NCBI GenBank assembly: GCA_965208525.1
Contig: OZ242340.1
Location: 3,782,001-3,846,000, forward strand
Direction of reading: 5' to 3'
From: VXYL01 sp965208525
Lineage (GTDB): Bacteria; Pseudomonadota; Gammaproteobacteria; Pseudomonadales; Azotimanducaceae
Length of the DNA: 64,000 nucleotides
Shown here piece after piece: positions 1-9,007 of the stretch; within the stretch, counting starts at the first letter, position 1; every line of letters starts with the position of its first letter. The notes under the pieces are model-generated. The model ran no database searches, was not told the DNA's origin, and saw nothing but the letters and a program-made list of their open reading frames with translations. Position numbers and translations under genes: made by a program.

Positions 1-41
1 CGCGAACTGCATCCCTGGCGCGCCCTGACGGGGGCGCGAGG
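1..41. repeat. Partial copy of the double-hairpin intergenic repeat
   Basis: The window opens with CGCGAACTGC followed by GGCGCGCCCTGACGGGGGCG. Both blocks recur at about 39.4, 46.1, 48.4 and 62.8 kb as adjacent GAACTGC and GCGCGCCC hairpins. This copy is cut by the window edge and lies just downstream of the comEC stop codon, so it may help end that transcript. Assignment is by eye and the copy is degenerate. Confidence 0.4.
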
Positions 42-63
42 ACGTTGACGGTGGCGGAGCGGC

Positions 64-2478
64 TCATGGACCACAGGACCCCGTAGCCGCCACACGCCAA
101 TAGGGGCCGCCCCTGCAGCGCTTTCGCCGCACCACGTCCGGCTCTGCGCTGGACCACTGCACGGCGCCGGAGTGCGCGGTGTTGGCAATGGTTGCGCCGG
201 CACCGCGCAGGCGTTCCATCACGTCAGAATGTGGATGGCCGAAGCGGTTGTCGAAACCCGCGCTCACCACCGCGACACGGGGACGGGCGGTAGCGAGGAA
301 GGACTCGGACGTGCTGCTGGTGCTGCCGTGGTGTGCCACAAGCAGGTAGTCGAGGGGTGGCACTTTGAGCCGCCGTTCGACCCGACGCTCGATGTCCCCC
401 GGCAGCAGCGCCTGCGCGGCGCGAGTTTCGATGAGCAGGACGCACGATGCGTCGTTGGATTTCAACTCGTCGCCATGACCATGTGCTGCCTCGCGGTCAA
501 CGAGCCCCAATGCCGGTGGATGCAGCACCGAGAACTTCACTCCGTCCCATTCCCACATGAGCCCGGCACGGCAGGGCGCGGTGGCGACGTGCGGCAGCGG
601 CTCGCCGGCAAGAACCGTCCCCGCCGGCACCGCTCGCAGCACGCTCGCGACGCCGCCGGCGTGATCGGTGTCACCGTGGCTCGCGACCAGGATATCGAGC
701 TCCGCCACGCCCAGGTGATTGAGCGCCGGCACTACCACCGACGCGCCGGCATCTCGCCCAGTCAAATAGCTGGGCCCGGCGTCGTACAGCAGGTTTTGCG
801 TCTCGGTTTGCACCAGCACCGCCGTGCCTTGTCCGACATCGAACGCGGTGATCCTCACCTCGCCAAACGGCACCGGCGCTGTACTGGGAACAAACAACAG
901 CAACGCGAGTCCAGCCGCCGCACCCACTGCCGTCGTGCGCGACACGGGCAGCAGCCACAGCGCGGCAAGACAGCCTGCCAGCACCATGTGCCAGCCCTGT
1001 ACGGGCGTCGCTTTCGGCGCGATTCGATCCGCGCTCGCGAGCATTTGCTCCATGGCATGGACGCCGAAGTCGGCACCGATCAGGAGCCAGCCACTTGGAT
1101 CGATCCAAGGCAGGAATGCGCCCGCGAGTGCAAGCGGCGTCACCGCGAACGTCACCAGCGGCACCACCACGAGATTCACCACGGGGCTAAGCGGGTGAAT
1201 GCGACCGATCAACACCGCTGTCACCGGCGCCAGCGCCACCGCCACCACGACCTGCACCCGCACTGCGGAACCGACCCAAGACTCGCCGAGCCCGCCACGC
1301 CGCCAACCAGGCTCGCCAAGCTCGGCGACGAGTTGACGCGGCGCGAAGAACGCCAGCAACGCCCCCACTGCGGCAAACGAAAGCCAAAACCCCGCATCCA
1401 GCGGCGCCATCGGGTCGAGCACCAGCACGGCGGCCATCGCCAGTGCGTACACGCGCATAGGTCGCGCCGCACGCCCTGCCAGCATTCCCGACAACGCCGC
1501 CGCCGACATGACGAAGGCACGCACCAGCGACAACCCTGCGCCGCCCAGCAGCACGTAGCCACCGGACAGCGAAAGCGCTCCCAATGCCCCCAGCACGATC
1601 GCCGGCCCGCCGAGCACGAAGGCGATCGTTCGACCGAGGAGGAACCCAAGCGCCGCCACGAGGCCCACGTGCAGACCCGATATGACGAGCAGATGCATCG
1701 TCCCCGTGCGGCGATAGCGATCCTTCGCCTCCGGGCCCAGCGCGGCTCCATCGCCGACGGTCAGCGCCCGGATGACGTCGGCGTGCGCCAGCCCCAAGCC
1801 CTCGATGCGGTCGCGGATGCTGTCCCGCAGCCGATCGACGCGTCCCCAACCCGTCGCCTCGACCTCGAGCAGCTCCCCTTCGAGCACATAGCCGGTAGCG
1901 ACTATGCCGGCGCGACGATGCCACTGTTCGGCATCGAAGACGCCGGCGTTGACAGTGCCGTGCGGTGCTCGCAGGCGAGCGACCAGACGCCAGCGCTGGC
2001 CCGGTGCCACATGCTCCATTCCGTGCCAGATGAGCCGCACCATGGCGCCGCGGCAGCGCTCGGCAAGGCGAGGCCGGGCACCTCCCAGGGCGGCTGCCGG
2101 GGCGTCCTCTATCGCGAACGCAAAGCGCCAGAAAGAATCCCGTTCGAACGGCAGGTCAACGACGCGTCCCGCGACTTCGCCGGTGCCGACGCAAGCTGTG
2201 CCCACCACGGGATTGGTGGCATCGATGTGCAAAGCGCCGTGCCCGAGACCGGCGAGCAACGCGACGAGCACCGCGATTTGCCCGCGCAAGGAATGCCGAG
2301 TCGAAGCGTCAGCGCACACGCGGGCCCACGCCGCCGGCGCCAAAACGCCAGCCGCGCCGAACAGCGCCCACCAAAACGCGTGCACCGCCGGCAGCCAATG
2401 CACGACAATGACACCTGCGCAAAATGCAAGCGCGACCTCGCGGACATCCGGCACCAACACAGGAACGAAACAAACCAC
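64..2478 (-). CDS. comEC: ComEC/Rec2 DNA internalisation channel
   Basis: Inner-membrane channel that carries single-stranded DNA into the cytoplasm during natural transformation. About 804 residues from the chosen start, normal for the family. The order is an N-terminal DUF4131 segment, a multi-helix Competence domain with HLLVISGLHVG, and a C-terminal metallo-beta-lactamase-like domain starting at FDVGQGTAV, with SHGDTDHAGG as the metal motif and HHGS later. An ATG at 2577 would overlap the divergent DUF2062 gene by 80 bp, so I prefer the GTG at 2478 (VCFVPVLVPDVREVAL), which leaves 18 bp between the two start codons. No other competence gene is in the window. Function is secure; the start is moderately so. 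Confidence 0.9.
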   Translation of the reverse strand: MVCFVPVLVPDVREVALAFCAGVIVVHWLPAVHAFWWALFGAAGVLAPAAWARVCADASTRHSLRGQIAVLVALLAGLGHGALHIDATNPVVGTACVGTGEVAGRVVDLPFERDSFWRFAFAIEDAPAAALGGARPRLAERCRGAMVRLIWHGMEHVAPGQRWRLVARLRAPHGTVNAGVFDAEQWHRRAGIVATGYVLEGELLEVEATGWGRVDRLRDSIRDRIEGLGLAHADVIRALTVGDGAALGPEAKDRYRRTGTMHLLVISGLHVGLVAALGFLLGRTIAFVLGGPAIVLGALGALSLSGGYVLLGGAGLSLVRAFVMSAAALSGMLAGRAARPMRVYALAMAAVLVLDPMAPLDAGFWLSFAAVGALLAFFAPRQLVAELGEPGWRRGGLGESWVGSAVRVQVVVAVALAPVTAVLIGRIHPLSPVVNLVVVPLVTFAVTPLALAGAFLPWIDPSGWLLIGADFGVHAMEQMLASADRIAPKATPVQGWHMVLAGCLAALWLLPVSRTTAVGAAAGLALLLFVPSTAPVPFGEVRITAFDVGQGTAVLVQTETQNLLYDAGPSYLTGRDAGASVVVPALNHLGVAELDILVASHGDTDHAGGVASVLRAVPAGTVLAGEPLPHVATAPCRAGLMWEWDGVKFSVLHPPALGLVDREAAHGHGDELKSNDASCVLLIETRAAQALLPGDIERRVERRLKVPPLDYLLVAHHGSTSSTSESFLATARPRVAVVSAGFDNRFGHPHSDVMERLRGAGATIANTAHSGAVQWSSAEPDVVRRKRCRGGPYWRVAATGSCGP

Positions 2479-2496
2479 CCGATATGGCCCCCGTTT

Positions 2497-3027
2497 ATGC
2501 CACCTGACTGGTTCCTGCGATACCTCCCTTCTCGCCATTCGATCCGTAGGCAAAGGCTGCTCGGACCCGTGCGACATCGGCTAACGGACCCGGAGCTGTG
2601 GCACCTGCATCGCCGCAGCGTCGGCGGGGCGTTCTTCATTGGCCTTTTCTCCGCCTTCGTGCCAGTGCCGGGGCAGACGCTGATCGCTGCCGTGCTGGCG
2701 ATCACGTTTCGCTGCAACCTGCCGATCGCGGTGGGGCTTGTCTGGGTCACCAATCCGCTGACCGCTGGGCCGATGTTCTTCTTCGCCTACAAGCTCGGCG
2801 CTTGGCTCCTCGACATGCCGGCCTCGGCTGGCGACACCGACCTCTCCTGGCAGTGGCTGGTGTCGAGCCTAGGAACCAACTGGCAGCCGTTCCTGCTCGG
2901 CTGCCTGGTCTGCGCCTGGGTGAGCGGACTCACCGGCATGGTGGTCTCCCGGGTGCTGTGGCGCATGCATGTAGTTCGCCGTTGGAAGGAGCGGCGGCAA
3001 AGGCGACGTCAGAGAAGCTCTAAGTAA
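2497..3027 (+). CDS. DUF2062 family membrane protein
   Basis: 176 residues. The N-terminal part is basic, and the DUF2062 hallmark GLFSAFVPVPGQTLIAA is followed by WVTNPLTAGPMFFFAYKLG. Two or three hydrophobic stretches indicate an inner-membrane protein, and the tail is very basic (WKERRQRRRQRSS). The molecular role of DUF2062 is unknown. It commonly sits next to comEC in gammaproteobacteria, as here, divergently with an 18-bp gap. ATG 2497 was chosen because the conserved region begins soon after it; the upstream reading frame is only antisense to comEC. Its 3' end overlaps the convergent GyrI-like gene by 19 bp. Confidence 0.82.
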   Translation: MPPDWFLRYLPSRHSIRRQRLLGPVRHRLTDPELWHLHRRSVGGAFFIGLFSAFVPVPGQTLIAAVLAITFRCNLPIAVGLVWVTNPLTAGPMFFFAYKLGAWLLDMPASAGDTDLSWQWLVSSLGTNWQPFLLGCLVCAWVSGLTGMVVSRVLWRMHVVRRWKERRQRRRQRSSK

Positions 3028-3458
3028 ACATCCGTGACGAGACGGCTCGGCTCGTCGGACCAGTCGCCGTAGACTTCCCAGCACAGCGGGCCCGTCGCCA
3101 GCGACCGCTCGCTGCACCAATTCCGCAACGCTGCGTTGGCACGAGGCAAACCGGAGTACTCCCCATGGTGTCGGGTGTGGGCAGCACGCAAGGCCGGAAG
3201 CTCGACACAACGCACCAAGTCCGCCCCGTCGAATGGCGCCGACACAGGCACGCCCACCTGCAACACCAAGCCATCCGGATGCGGCCGGTACAGCGCATGA
3301 TTGTGTCCGCCGTGCCGCCGGCCGCTTTCCCGCAGCCACCCGTACACCACATCGAACAGCCCCGTGATGCGCAGCGGAATCTCCTCCATCTGCACCACTG
3401 CGCTGGCCGTCGCCAAGGTCGTTGCTGGGGTGTTCGCGATGTCGAACTCGTATGCCAT
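3009..3458 (-). CDS. GyrI-like small-molecule-binding domain protein
   Basis: 149 residues making up a stand-alone AraC effector-binding / GyrI-like domain, with no DNA-binding segment. Family features are the opening MAYEFDI, the RITGLFDVVYGWL helix, the GVPVSAPFDG strand and the late CWEVYGDW block. Such free-standing domains bind small molecules and are sometimes hydrolases or stress proteins; the ligand cannot be told from sequence. It converges on the DUF2062 gene (tails overlap by 19 bp) and is divergent from yceD. Confidence 0.75.
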   Translation of the reverse strand: MAYEFDIANTPATTLATASAVVQMEEIPLRITGLFDVVYGWLRESGRRHGGHNHALYRPHPDGLVLQVGVPVSAPFDGADLVRCVELPALRAAHTRHHGEYSGLPRANAALRNWCSERSLATGPLCWEVYGDWSDEPSRLVTDVYLELL

Positions 3459-3563
3459 GTCTGCGTCTCCCTTGGGGTTCGGCCCCGCGTTGCCGAGGAG
3501 CGTTTCTATGCCGGACTGTCCAGCTTTGACACTAACCCATGCCCTCCCTATAGTCCGCGCGCC

Positions 3564-4094
3564 ATGCGTGGTGGACCTTGGGTAGACATGCTTTCCCTTG
3601 CTCGGCGCGAGGGGAAGTGGTCGGGCCGGGTCTCGCTCACGGCATTGCCCCGGTTTCGGGCGTTGGTTGCCAGCGAAGGCGGCACCGACGACGTGCAGGT
3701 TGAGCTAGGCTTTCGCATGGACGGCAGTGGTCGGCTCCAGGTGGCCGGGGAGGCCGTTGCCTCGGCGACGGTCGCATGTTCGCGCTGCATGGAGGATGTT
3801 CCGGTCCGTGTTCGCGTTACAGTGGATGCGCGGGTGGTTCGAAGCGAAGCAGAGGCGAGTGAACTGATCGCCGGCTGCGATGTCATCGTCGCACCGTCCC
3901 GGGAGATCGAGGTCGCCCACCTAATCGAGGACGACCTCTTGCTGGGCTTGCCGGAGACCGGATGCGGCGACAACGAGTCGTGCCCAAACGTGCCGCCGAC
4001 GGAGTATCCGGCTGCCGATGACGACCCGTCGCCGGGACGCGCCAGCCCCTTCGACGCGTTGGCGGCGTTGAAGACTGGCGCAGACGAGCAATAG
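3564..4094 (+). CDS. yceD: YceD/DUF177 family protein (23S rRNA accumulation)
   Basis: 176 residues, or 168 from the second in-frame ATG at 3588. The DUF177 hallmark is the CSRC pair in VACSRCMEDVPVRVRVTVDA, followed by an acidic middle (LIEDDLLLGLPE) and a Cys pair (CGDNESCP). YceD proteins are linked to 23S rRNA accumulation and nearly always precede rpmF, as here (77-bp gap). First gene of the lipid cluster and likely co-transcribed with rpmF. Confidence 0.85.
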   Translation: MRGGPWVDMLSLARREGKWSGRVSLTALPRFRALVASEGGTDDVQVELGFRMDGSGRLQVAGEAVASATVACSRCMEDVPVRVRVTVDARVVRSEAEASELIAGCDVIVAPSREIEVAHLIEDDLLLGLPETGCGDNESCPNVPPTEYPAADDDPSPGRASPFDALAALKTGADEQ

Positions 4095-4171
4095 GTTCGG
4101 CGCCCTCGGCGCCCAACGAACGCAACTCGGCGCTGGCCTCGAATCGGCCGGTGCAGCACAAGGAGAAAGAC

Positions 4172-4348
4172 ATGGCGGTACAACAAAATCGGGTGACGCG
4201 GTCGAAACGCGACAAGCGTCGGTCGCACCATGCATTGGCGAAGCCCACTCTTTCCATCGATCCCGAGACCGGCGAAACCCACCGTCGCCACCACATCACC
4301 GCCGACGGCTTCTACCGCGGTCGCCGCGTGGTGGACACCGGCGAGTAG
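4172..4348 (+). CDS. rpmF: 50S ribosomal protein L32
   Basis: 58 residues beginning MAVQQNRVTRSKRDKRR, the signature N terminus of L32. The usual zinc ribbon is replaced by THRRHHITADGFYRGR, so this is the cysteine-free type common in gammaproteobacteria. ATG 4172 is preceded by AGGAG. It sits between yceD and plsX as in E. coli. The roughly 180 bp to plsX hold no gene or clear terminator that I can see. Confidence 0.97.
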   Translation: MAVQQNRVTRSKRDKRRSHHALAKPTLSIDPETGETHRRHHITADGFYRGRRVVDTGE

Positions 4349-4528
4349 GGATCGTCGCCAGTTCGCACGCCTTGCTGGAGGCGGCGCCCCCCAGCAGCGT
4401 GAAGACTCCCATCGAACAAACCACGCAATCCGATCATCTTCACCGCGCCGGGATGGAGACCGCCCTGGGACCAAGATTCGTAACGCCTTGATAACCAGAG
4501 GATGCACTGCGGAGTTCCCAGCCCACCA

Positions 4529-5548
4529 GTGACGCTGCGCATTGCCATCGACACCCTCGGTGCCGATGCCGGTGCTGCCGTATTGATCGATGGTGCGCTC
4601 GATGCGGTGGTGGCTCGGCCAGACATCGCCCTCAACCTGATAGGTGAGCCGGAGTCGACTCGCCGCACCCTGAGCGGTCGTTCCGACCACAGCCGTCACA
4701 CCATCACCCCCTCCCCTCGCCCCCTCGAATTGACCGACTCGCTGCGCCTGACGCTGCGTGGTGCGCTCGCTTCCTCCATGCGCTCGGCGGTCGAGAGTGT
4801 CGCCGACGGCAGTTGTGACGCTCTCGTGAGCGCCGGCAGCACAGGTGCGCTGATGGCCCTTTCCCGACACCTCGTCGGCAGAGCCCAAGGCGTGGACCGT
4901 CCGGCGATCGCCAAGCGCCTGCCCACAGCTTCACGGCAGCCGGTGTGGCTGCTCGACCTCGGCGCCAACCTCAAGGCCGGACCAGAGCAACTGCATCAGT
5001 TCGCGCACATGGGAGCCGCTCTAGCTGAGTCCGTCACCGGCATCGCGACGCCTCGTGTCGCGTTGCTGAACATCGGTTCCGAGTTCCACAAGGGGCCCGC
5101 AAACGTCCGTGCGGCGGCGCAGTTGCTTGCCGACGACGACGCCATTCGCCACGTCGGCTACGTCGAGGCACACGACCTGTTCGCCGGCACCGCCGACGTG
5201 ATCGTCGCCGAGGGCTTCGCCGGCAACGTCGCGCTCAAGGCTTCCGAAGGCGCCGCGCAGATGGCGGCGCATGTACTCCGAGAAGAGCTGCACCGCCTGG
5301 CGCCCCTCGAAACTGCCAGCCAAGAACACGCCGAGCAAGTCATCGCCGGTCTGCGCCGCGTTTTCAACGCATACAATCCGCAGCTTTACAACGGCGCGAG
5401 TCTGGTGGGCCTTTCTCGCGTCATCGTCAAGAGCCACGGCGGCGCCGACCGTGAGGGCTTTGCACAAGCGGTGCGGACAGCGATTGAGGAGGTCGAGATG
5501 AACGTGCCCGAGCGCATTGCTGGTTGCCTCGCCGGCCGGCTCGCCTGA
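4529..5548 (+). CDS. plsX: Phosphate acyltransferase PlsX
   Basis: Makes acyl-phosphate from acyl-ACP for phospholipid synthesis; a peripheral inner-membrane enzyme. 339 residues from GTG 4529 (VTLRIAIDTLGADAG). Conserved blocks are SMRSAVESVADG, ALVSAGSTGALMAL, LLDLGANLKAGPEQL, RVALLNIGSEFHKGP, VEGFAGNVALKASEG-like and YNGASLVGLSRVIVKSHGGA. The usual MGGD near the N terminus reads LGAD here, a small departure. fabH, which normally follows, is absent: fabD starts only 35 bp downstream. Confidence 0.93.
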   Translation: MTLRIAIDTLGADAGAAVLIDGALDAVVARPDIALNLIGEPESTRRTLSGRSDHSRHTITPSPRPLELTDSLRLTLRGALASSMRSAVESVADGSCDALVSAGSTGALMALSRHLVGRAQGVDRPAIAKRLPTASRQPVWLLDLGANLKAGPEQLHQFAHMGAALAESVTGIATPRVALLNIGSEFHKGPANVRAAAQLLADDDAIRHVGYVEAHDLFAGTADVIVAEGFAGNVALKASEGAAQMAAHVLREELHRLAPLETASQEHAEQVIAGLRRVFNAYNPQLYNGASLVGLSRVIVKSHGGADREGFAQAVRTAIEEVEMNVPERIAGCLAGRLA

Positions 5549-5583
5549 AGGCACCAGCCGCAGACAAAAGCAAGGAGCATTGC

Positions 5584-6513
5584 ATGAGCGTGGGCTTTCT
5601 CTTTCCGGGTCAGGGCGCACAGACCGTGGGCATGGCGACGGACATTGCCGCATCCGAACCCGTCCTGGCGCAACGCTTCGAGGAAGCTTCGGAGGCGGTG
5701 GGGTTCGACCTTGCCAACATCATTCGCGAGGGGCCAGCGTCAAAGCTCAACCGCACCGAGATCACCCAGCCGGCCATGCTGGCGGTGAGTGTGGGGCTCC
5801 ACGATGTGTGGCGCGCACGCGGCGGCGCGGCGCCGGCGATGACGGCCGGCCATAGCCTCGGCGAGTACTCGGCACTCACCGCCGCCGGGTGCATGGATTT
5901 CGCGGATGCGGTGCGCCTGGTTCACGAGCGCGGCAAGCGGATGCAGGCAGCGGTGCCCGAAGGCGAAGGCGCCATGGCCGCCATTCTTGGCCTCGACGAC
6001 GATGTCATTGCGACTTGCTGCGAGAAAGCCGGCGGCGTGGTGGCGCCAGCCAACTACAACTCCCCGGGTCAGGTAGTGATCGCCGGCGCGCACGACGCGG
6101 TGCAGCGCGCGATCGCGGCGTGTCAGGAAGCCGGCGCGCGACGCACCGTGCCGCTTGATGTGAGCGTGCCTTCCCATTGCCAGTTGATGGCGCCGGCAGG
6201 GGAGAGCCTGGGCCAACTGCTGACGGCCGTTGAGCTCGCGCCGGCGGAGATTCCGGTGGTGCAGAACGTCGATGCCACCGTTGCCGACGATCCCGCCGGC
6301 GTCCGCGAAAAGCTGCTTGCGCAACTGGTTTCGCCGGTGCGCTGGTCCGACTCGGTGAAACACATGGCTAACCAAGGCGTGAAGCGCTTTGTCGAGTGCG
6401 GCCCTGGCACGGTGCTGGCTGGTCTGGCGCGACGCATCGACCGCAAGCTGGTAGTGCGAGGCATCGACACACTAGATGCCTTGGAGGCGGCGCTGACCGA
6501 GTTCGCGGCATGA
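5584..6513 (+). CDS. fabD: Malonyl-CoA:ACP transacylase FabD
   Basis: Transfers malonyl from CoA to ACP for fatty-acid elongation. 309 residues. The N-terminal FLFPGQGAQ motif is present; the nucleophile is Ser91 in GHSLGEYSAL and His198 lies in VPSHCQLM, both within a few residues of their E. coli positions. Its stop overlaps the fabG start by 4 bp (ATGA), so the two are translationally coupled. Confidence 0.97.
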   Translation: MSVGFLFPGQGAQTVGMATDIAASEPVLAQRFEEASEAVGFDLANIIREGPASKLNRTEITQPAMLAVSVGLHDVWRARGGAAPAMTAGHSLGEYSALTAAGCMDFADAVRLVHERGKRMQAAVPEGEGAMAAILGLDDDVIATCCEKAGGVVAPANYNSPGQVVIAGAHDAVQRAIAACQEAGARRTVPLDVSVPSHCQLMAPAGESLGQLLTAVELAPAEIPVVQNVDATVADDPAGVREKLLAQLVSPVRWSDSVKHMANQGVKRFVECGPGTVLAGLARRIDRKLVVRGIDTLDALEAALTEFAA

Positions 6514-7247
6514 GCGGCAACACGCCTCGGATTGCGCTGGTCACGGGCGCATCGCGCGGCATCGGCGCGGCGATCGCGGAGCGCCTCGTCGACGACGGCT
6601 TCCGCGTGGTCGGCAGCGCGACCACCGAGGAGGGCGCGCGGGGCATCGAGGATGCCCTTGGCGGCGCCGGCATTGGTGTCGTGCTGCGACTCGAAAGCGA
6701 AGCCAGCGTCGCCGCCGCCATCGACGACGTGCAAAGTCGCTGCGGGGCGCCGGCCGTGCTCGTCAACAACGCCGGCATCACCCGCGACAACCTGCTTGTG
6801 CGCATGTCGCCGGAGCAATGGGGCGACGTGCTTGCCGCCAACCTCACGGGTCTGTACCGGCTAACCCGCCCGCTGCTGCGCGGCATGATGCGGGTGCGTT
6901 GGGGACGCATCGTCAACCTGAGTTCCGTGGTGGCACGCATGGGCAATGCGGGGCAATCGAACTACGCCGCCGCCAAGGCCGGCATCGAGGGGTTCACCCG
7001 AGCCCTCGCCCAAGAGGTGGGAGCACGGGGCATCACCGTGAATGCGGTGGCACCGGGCTTCATCGACACCGACATGACCCGAGCCCTCGCCGAGAACGCC
7101 CGCGCCGCCTTGGTCGAACGCATTGCACTCGGCCGCATGGGGGCGGCGGCGGATGTGGCGGCGGCGGTGTCCTTCCTTGCCAGCGACGGCGCCGGCTATA
7201 TCACCGGCGAGACGGTGCACGTCAACGGTGGGCTTTACTCGGCGTGA
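6510..7247 (+). CDS. fabG: 3-oxoacyl-ACP reductase FabG
   Basis: NADPH-dependent reduction of 3-oxoacyl-ACP. 245 residues, a standard short-chain dehydrogenase: cofactor loop TGASRGIG (about 12-19), NNAG (86-89), catalytic Ser near 139, Tyr152 and Lys156 in YAAAK, and the PGFIDTDMT segment. The last residues HVNGGLYSA are typical of FabG. ATG 6510 overlaps the end of fabD. Confidence 0.96.
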   Translation: MSGNTPRIALVTGASRGIGAAIAERLVDDGFRVVGSATTEEGARGIEDALGGAGIGVVLRLESEASVAAAIDDVQSRCGAPAVLVNNAGITRDNLLVRMSPEQWGDVLAANLTGLYRLTRPLLRGMMRVRWGRIVNLSSVVARMGNAGQSNYAAAKAGIEGFTRALAQEVGARGITVNAVAPGFIDTDMTRALAENARAALVERIALGRMGAAADVAAAVSFLASDGAGYITGETVHVNGGLYSA

Positions 7248-7298
7248 TTGCCTAAAGCGCGTCAGCGCCAAACTCGGAAGCGACGCCAAGCCGGGCTG

Positions 7299-7304
7299 TA
7301 TAAT
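7299..7304 (+). promoter_or_regulatory. Probable -10 element of an acpP promoter
   Basis: A perfect TATAAT stands out in a GC-rich 158-bp gap between fabG and acpP, about 100 bp before the acpP start. No good TTGACA was found 16-18 bp upstream. A separate promoter for acpP is expected because ACP is needed in large amounts. Based on one hexamer only. Confidence 0.45.
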
Positions 7305-7405
7305 GCGCGCCCTGATTTCGCGCCCCGGCACACGCCGAAGCGAAACTCTTGCGATGCCGATGCTTCGGCGAAATCCAAATCCTTGTGAGGGAGTGACGGG
7401 AAACC

Positions 7406-7639
7406 ATGAGCAGTGTGGAAGAACGGGTGAAGAAGCTCATCTGCGAGCAACTCGGCGTGAAGGAGGACGAAGTAAAGGACGATGCCTCCTTCGTCGACGA
7501 TCTCGGCGCAGACTCACTCGATACCGTGGAACTCGTGATGGCGCTCGAGGAGGAGTTCGAGACGGAGATTCCGGACGAGGAAGCCGAGAACATCACCACC
7601 GTGAAAGAGGCCATCGACTACATACAAGCGCACACCTGA
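7406..7639 (+). CDS. acpP: Acyl carrier protein
   Basis: 77 residues, strongly acidic. Ser37 in LGADSLDTVELVMALEEEF is the phosphopantetheine site. It carries acyl chains for FabD, FabG, FabF and PlsX, all encoded beside it. Standard length and standard position between fabG and fabF. Confidence 0.98.
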   Translation: MSSVEERVKKLICEQLGVKEDEVKDDASFVDDLGADSLDTVELVMALEEEFETEIPDEEAENITTVKEAIDYIQAHT

Positions 7640-7696
7640 TCCGTCGCACAAGGCGACCACATCGGGACTCCCTACAAGACATTTCGGACTTTCTGC

Positions 7697-8932
7697 ATGA
7701 CCAAGCGGCGAGTAGTGGTGACCGGCCTCGGCGTGCTGTGCCCCATCGGCAATACTGCCGACGAGGCATGGGCCAGCGCCCTAGCCGGACGCAGCGGTGC
7801 AGCGACCATCGACTCCTTCGACACTGTGGGCCAGTCGGTGACCATCGCTGCCTGCGTCAAGGACTTCGATGTCGAGCCCTACATGGCGCGGCGCGAGGCG
7901 CGGCGGCTCGACACCTTCATCCAGTACGGCATGGCTGCGGGCATTCAGGCTGTGCGCGACGCGGGGCTCGAGCACGCAGCGGACGACGGCGAACGCATCG
8001 GCGTCGCCATAGGCTCCGGCATCGGCGGCATCAACACCATTGAGGCGACCCACTCGACCTACCTCAATCGAGGCGCCTCGCGCGTCTCGCCATTCTTCGT
8101 GCCCTCCAGCGTCATCAACATGATCGCTGGCAACCTCTCCATCAAGTACGGCTTTCGAGGCCCCAATCTCGCCCTCGTGACGGCGTGCACCACCGGCACT
8201 CACAACATCGGCCTCGGCGCTCGCCTGATCCAGTACGGCGAAGCGGACGTAATGGTGGTTGGCGGGTCCGAGCAGGCCACCTCGCCGGTCACGGTGGCTG
8301 GCTTCGCCTCCATGCGCGCCCTCTCCACCCGCAACGACGATCCGGAACGCGCCAGCCGGCCGTGGGACCGAGACCGCGACGGCTTTGTGCTCGGTGACGG
8401 CGCCGCCGTGCTGGTGCTGGAGGAATACGAACGCGCCCGGGCGCGCGGCGCCAACATCTACTGCGAGGTCGCAGGATTCGGCATGAGCGGCGACGCACAC
8501 CACATCACGAGCCCGCCAGATGACGGCCGCGGTGCAGTGAGTTCCATGCAGAACGCACTCAGCGACGCGAGGCTGAGCCCGGACGACGTGCAGTACATTA
8601 ACGCCCACGGCACCTCCACCCCTCAGGGCGACATCGCCGAGACCCTCTCCATCAAGGCGGTTTTCGGCGACGACACCAAGGTGGCGGTGAGTTCGTCGAA
8701 GTCGATGATCGGCCACCTGCTCGGCGCGGCCGGCGCAGTGGAAGCCGTCTTCACCATCCTCGCAATCCACCACCAGACGGTGCACCCCACGATCAACCTC
8801 GACAACCCCGACGACGCCTGCGATCTCGACTACGTCCCCCACGAAGCCCGCGAGATGCCGATTCGCGCGGCGCTATCGAACTCGTTCGGCTTCGGCGGCA
8901 CGAACGGCACACTGATCTTCAGCGCGGTGTAG
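7697..8932 (+). CDS. fabF: 3-oxoacyl-ACP synthase II (KAS II)
   Basis: Condenses malonyl-ACP with acyl-ACP. 411 residues. The nucleophile Cys164 lies in TACTTGTHNIG, and the two catalytic histidines in NAHGTSTPQGD and SMIGHLLGAAGA; SFGFGGTNG closes the active site. The Cys motif has Thr where most FabF have Ser (TACTSG). As fabH is missing from the cluster, initiation must come from a gene elsewhere or from another condensing enzyme. Confidence 0.96.
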   Translation: MTKRRVVVTGLGVLCPIGNTADEAWASALAGRSGAATIDSFDTVGQSVTIAACVKDFDVEPYMARREARRLDTFIQYGMAAGIQAVRDAGLEHAADDGERIGVAIGSGIGGINTIEATHSTYLNRGASRVSPFFVPSSVINMIAGNLSIKYGFRGPNLALVTACTTGTHNIGLGARLIQYGEADVMVVGGSEQATSPVTVAGFASMRALSTRNDDPERASRPWDRDRDGFVLGDGAAVLVLEEYERARARGANIYCEVAGFGMSGDAHHITSPPDDGRGAVSSMQNALSDARLSPDDVQYINAHGTSTPQGDIAETLSIKAVFGDDTKVAVSSSKSMIGHLLGAAGAVEAVFTILAIHHQTVHPTINLDNPDDACDLDYVPHEAREMPIRAALSNSFGFGGTNGTLIFSAV

Positions 8933-9007
8933 AGTGGGTTAGGGAGCTCGCGCAGGCGCGCGAACCTCGGCAGGGATGCCTCGCATGGATCGGTTCATGG
9001 GGCACGC

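Noticed and set aside
172..2496. Long open frame on the plus strand antisense to comEC, continuous with the DUF2062 gene
   Set aside because: Composition is dominated by Arg, His and Gln as expected from the reverse frame of a high-GC gene; only the last 176 codons match a family.
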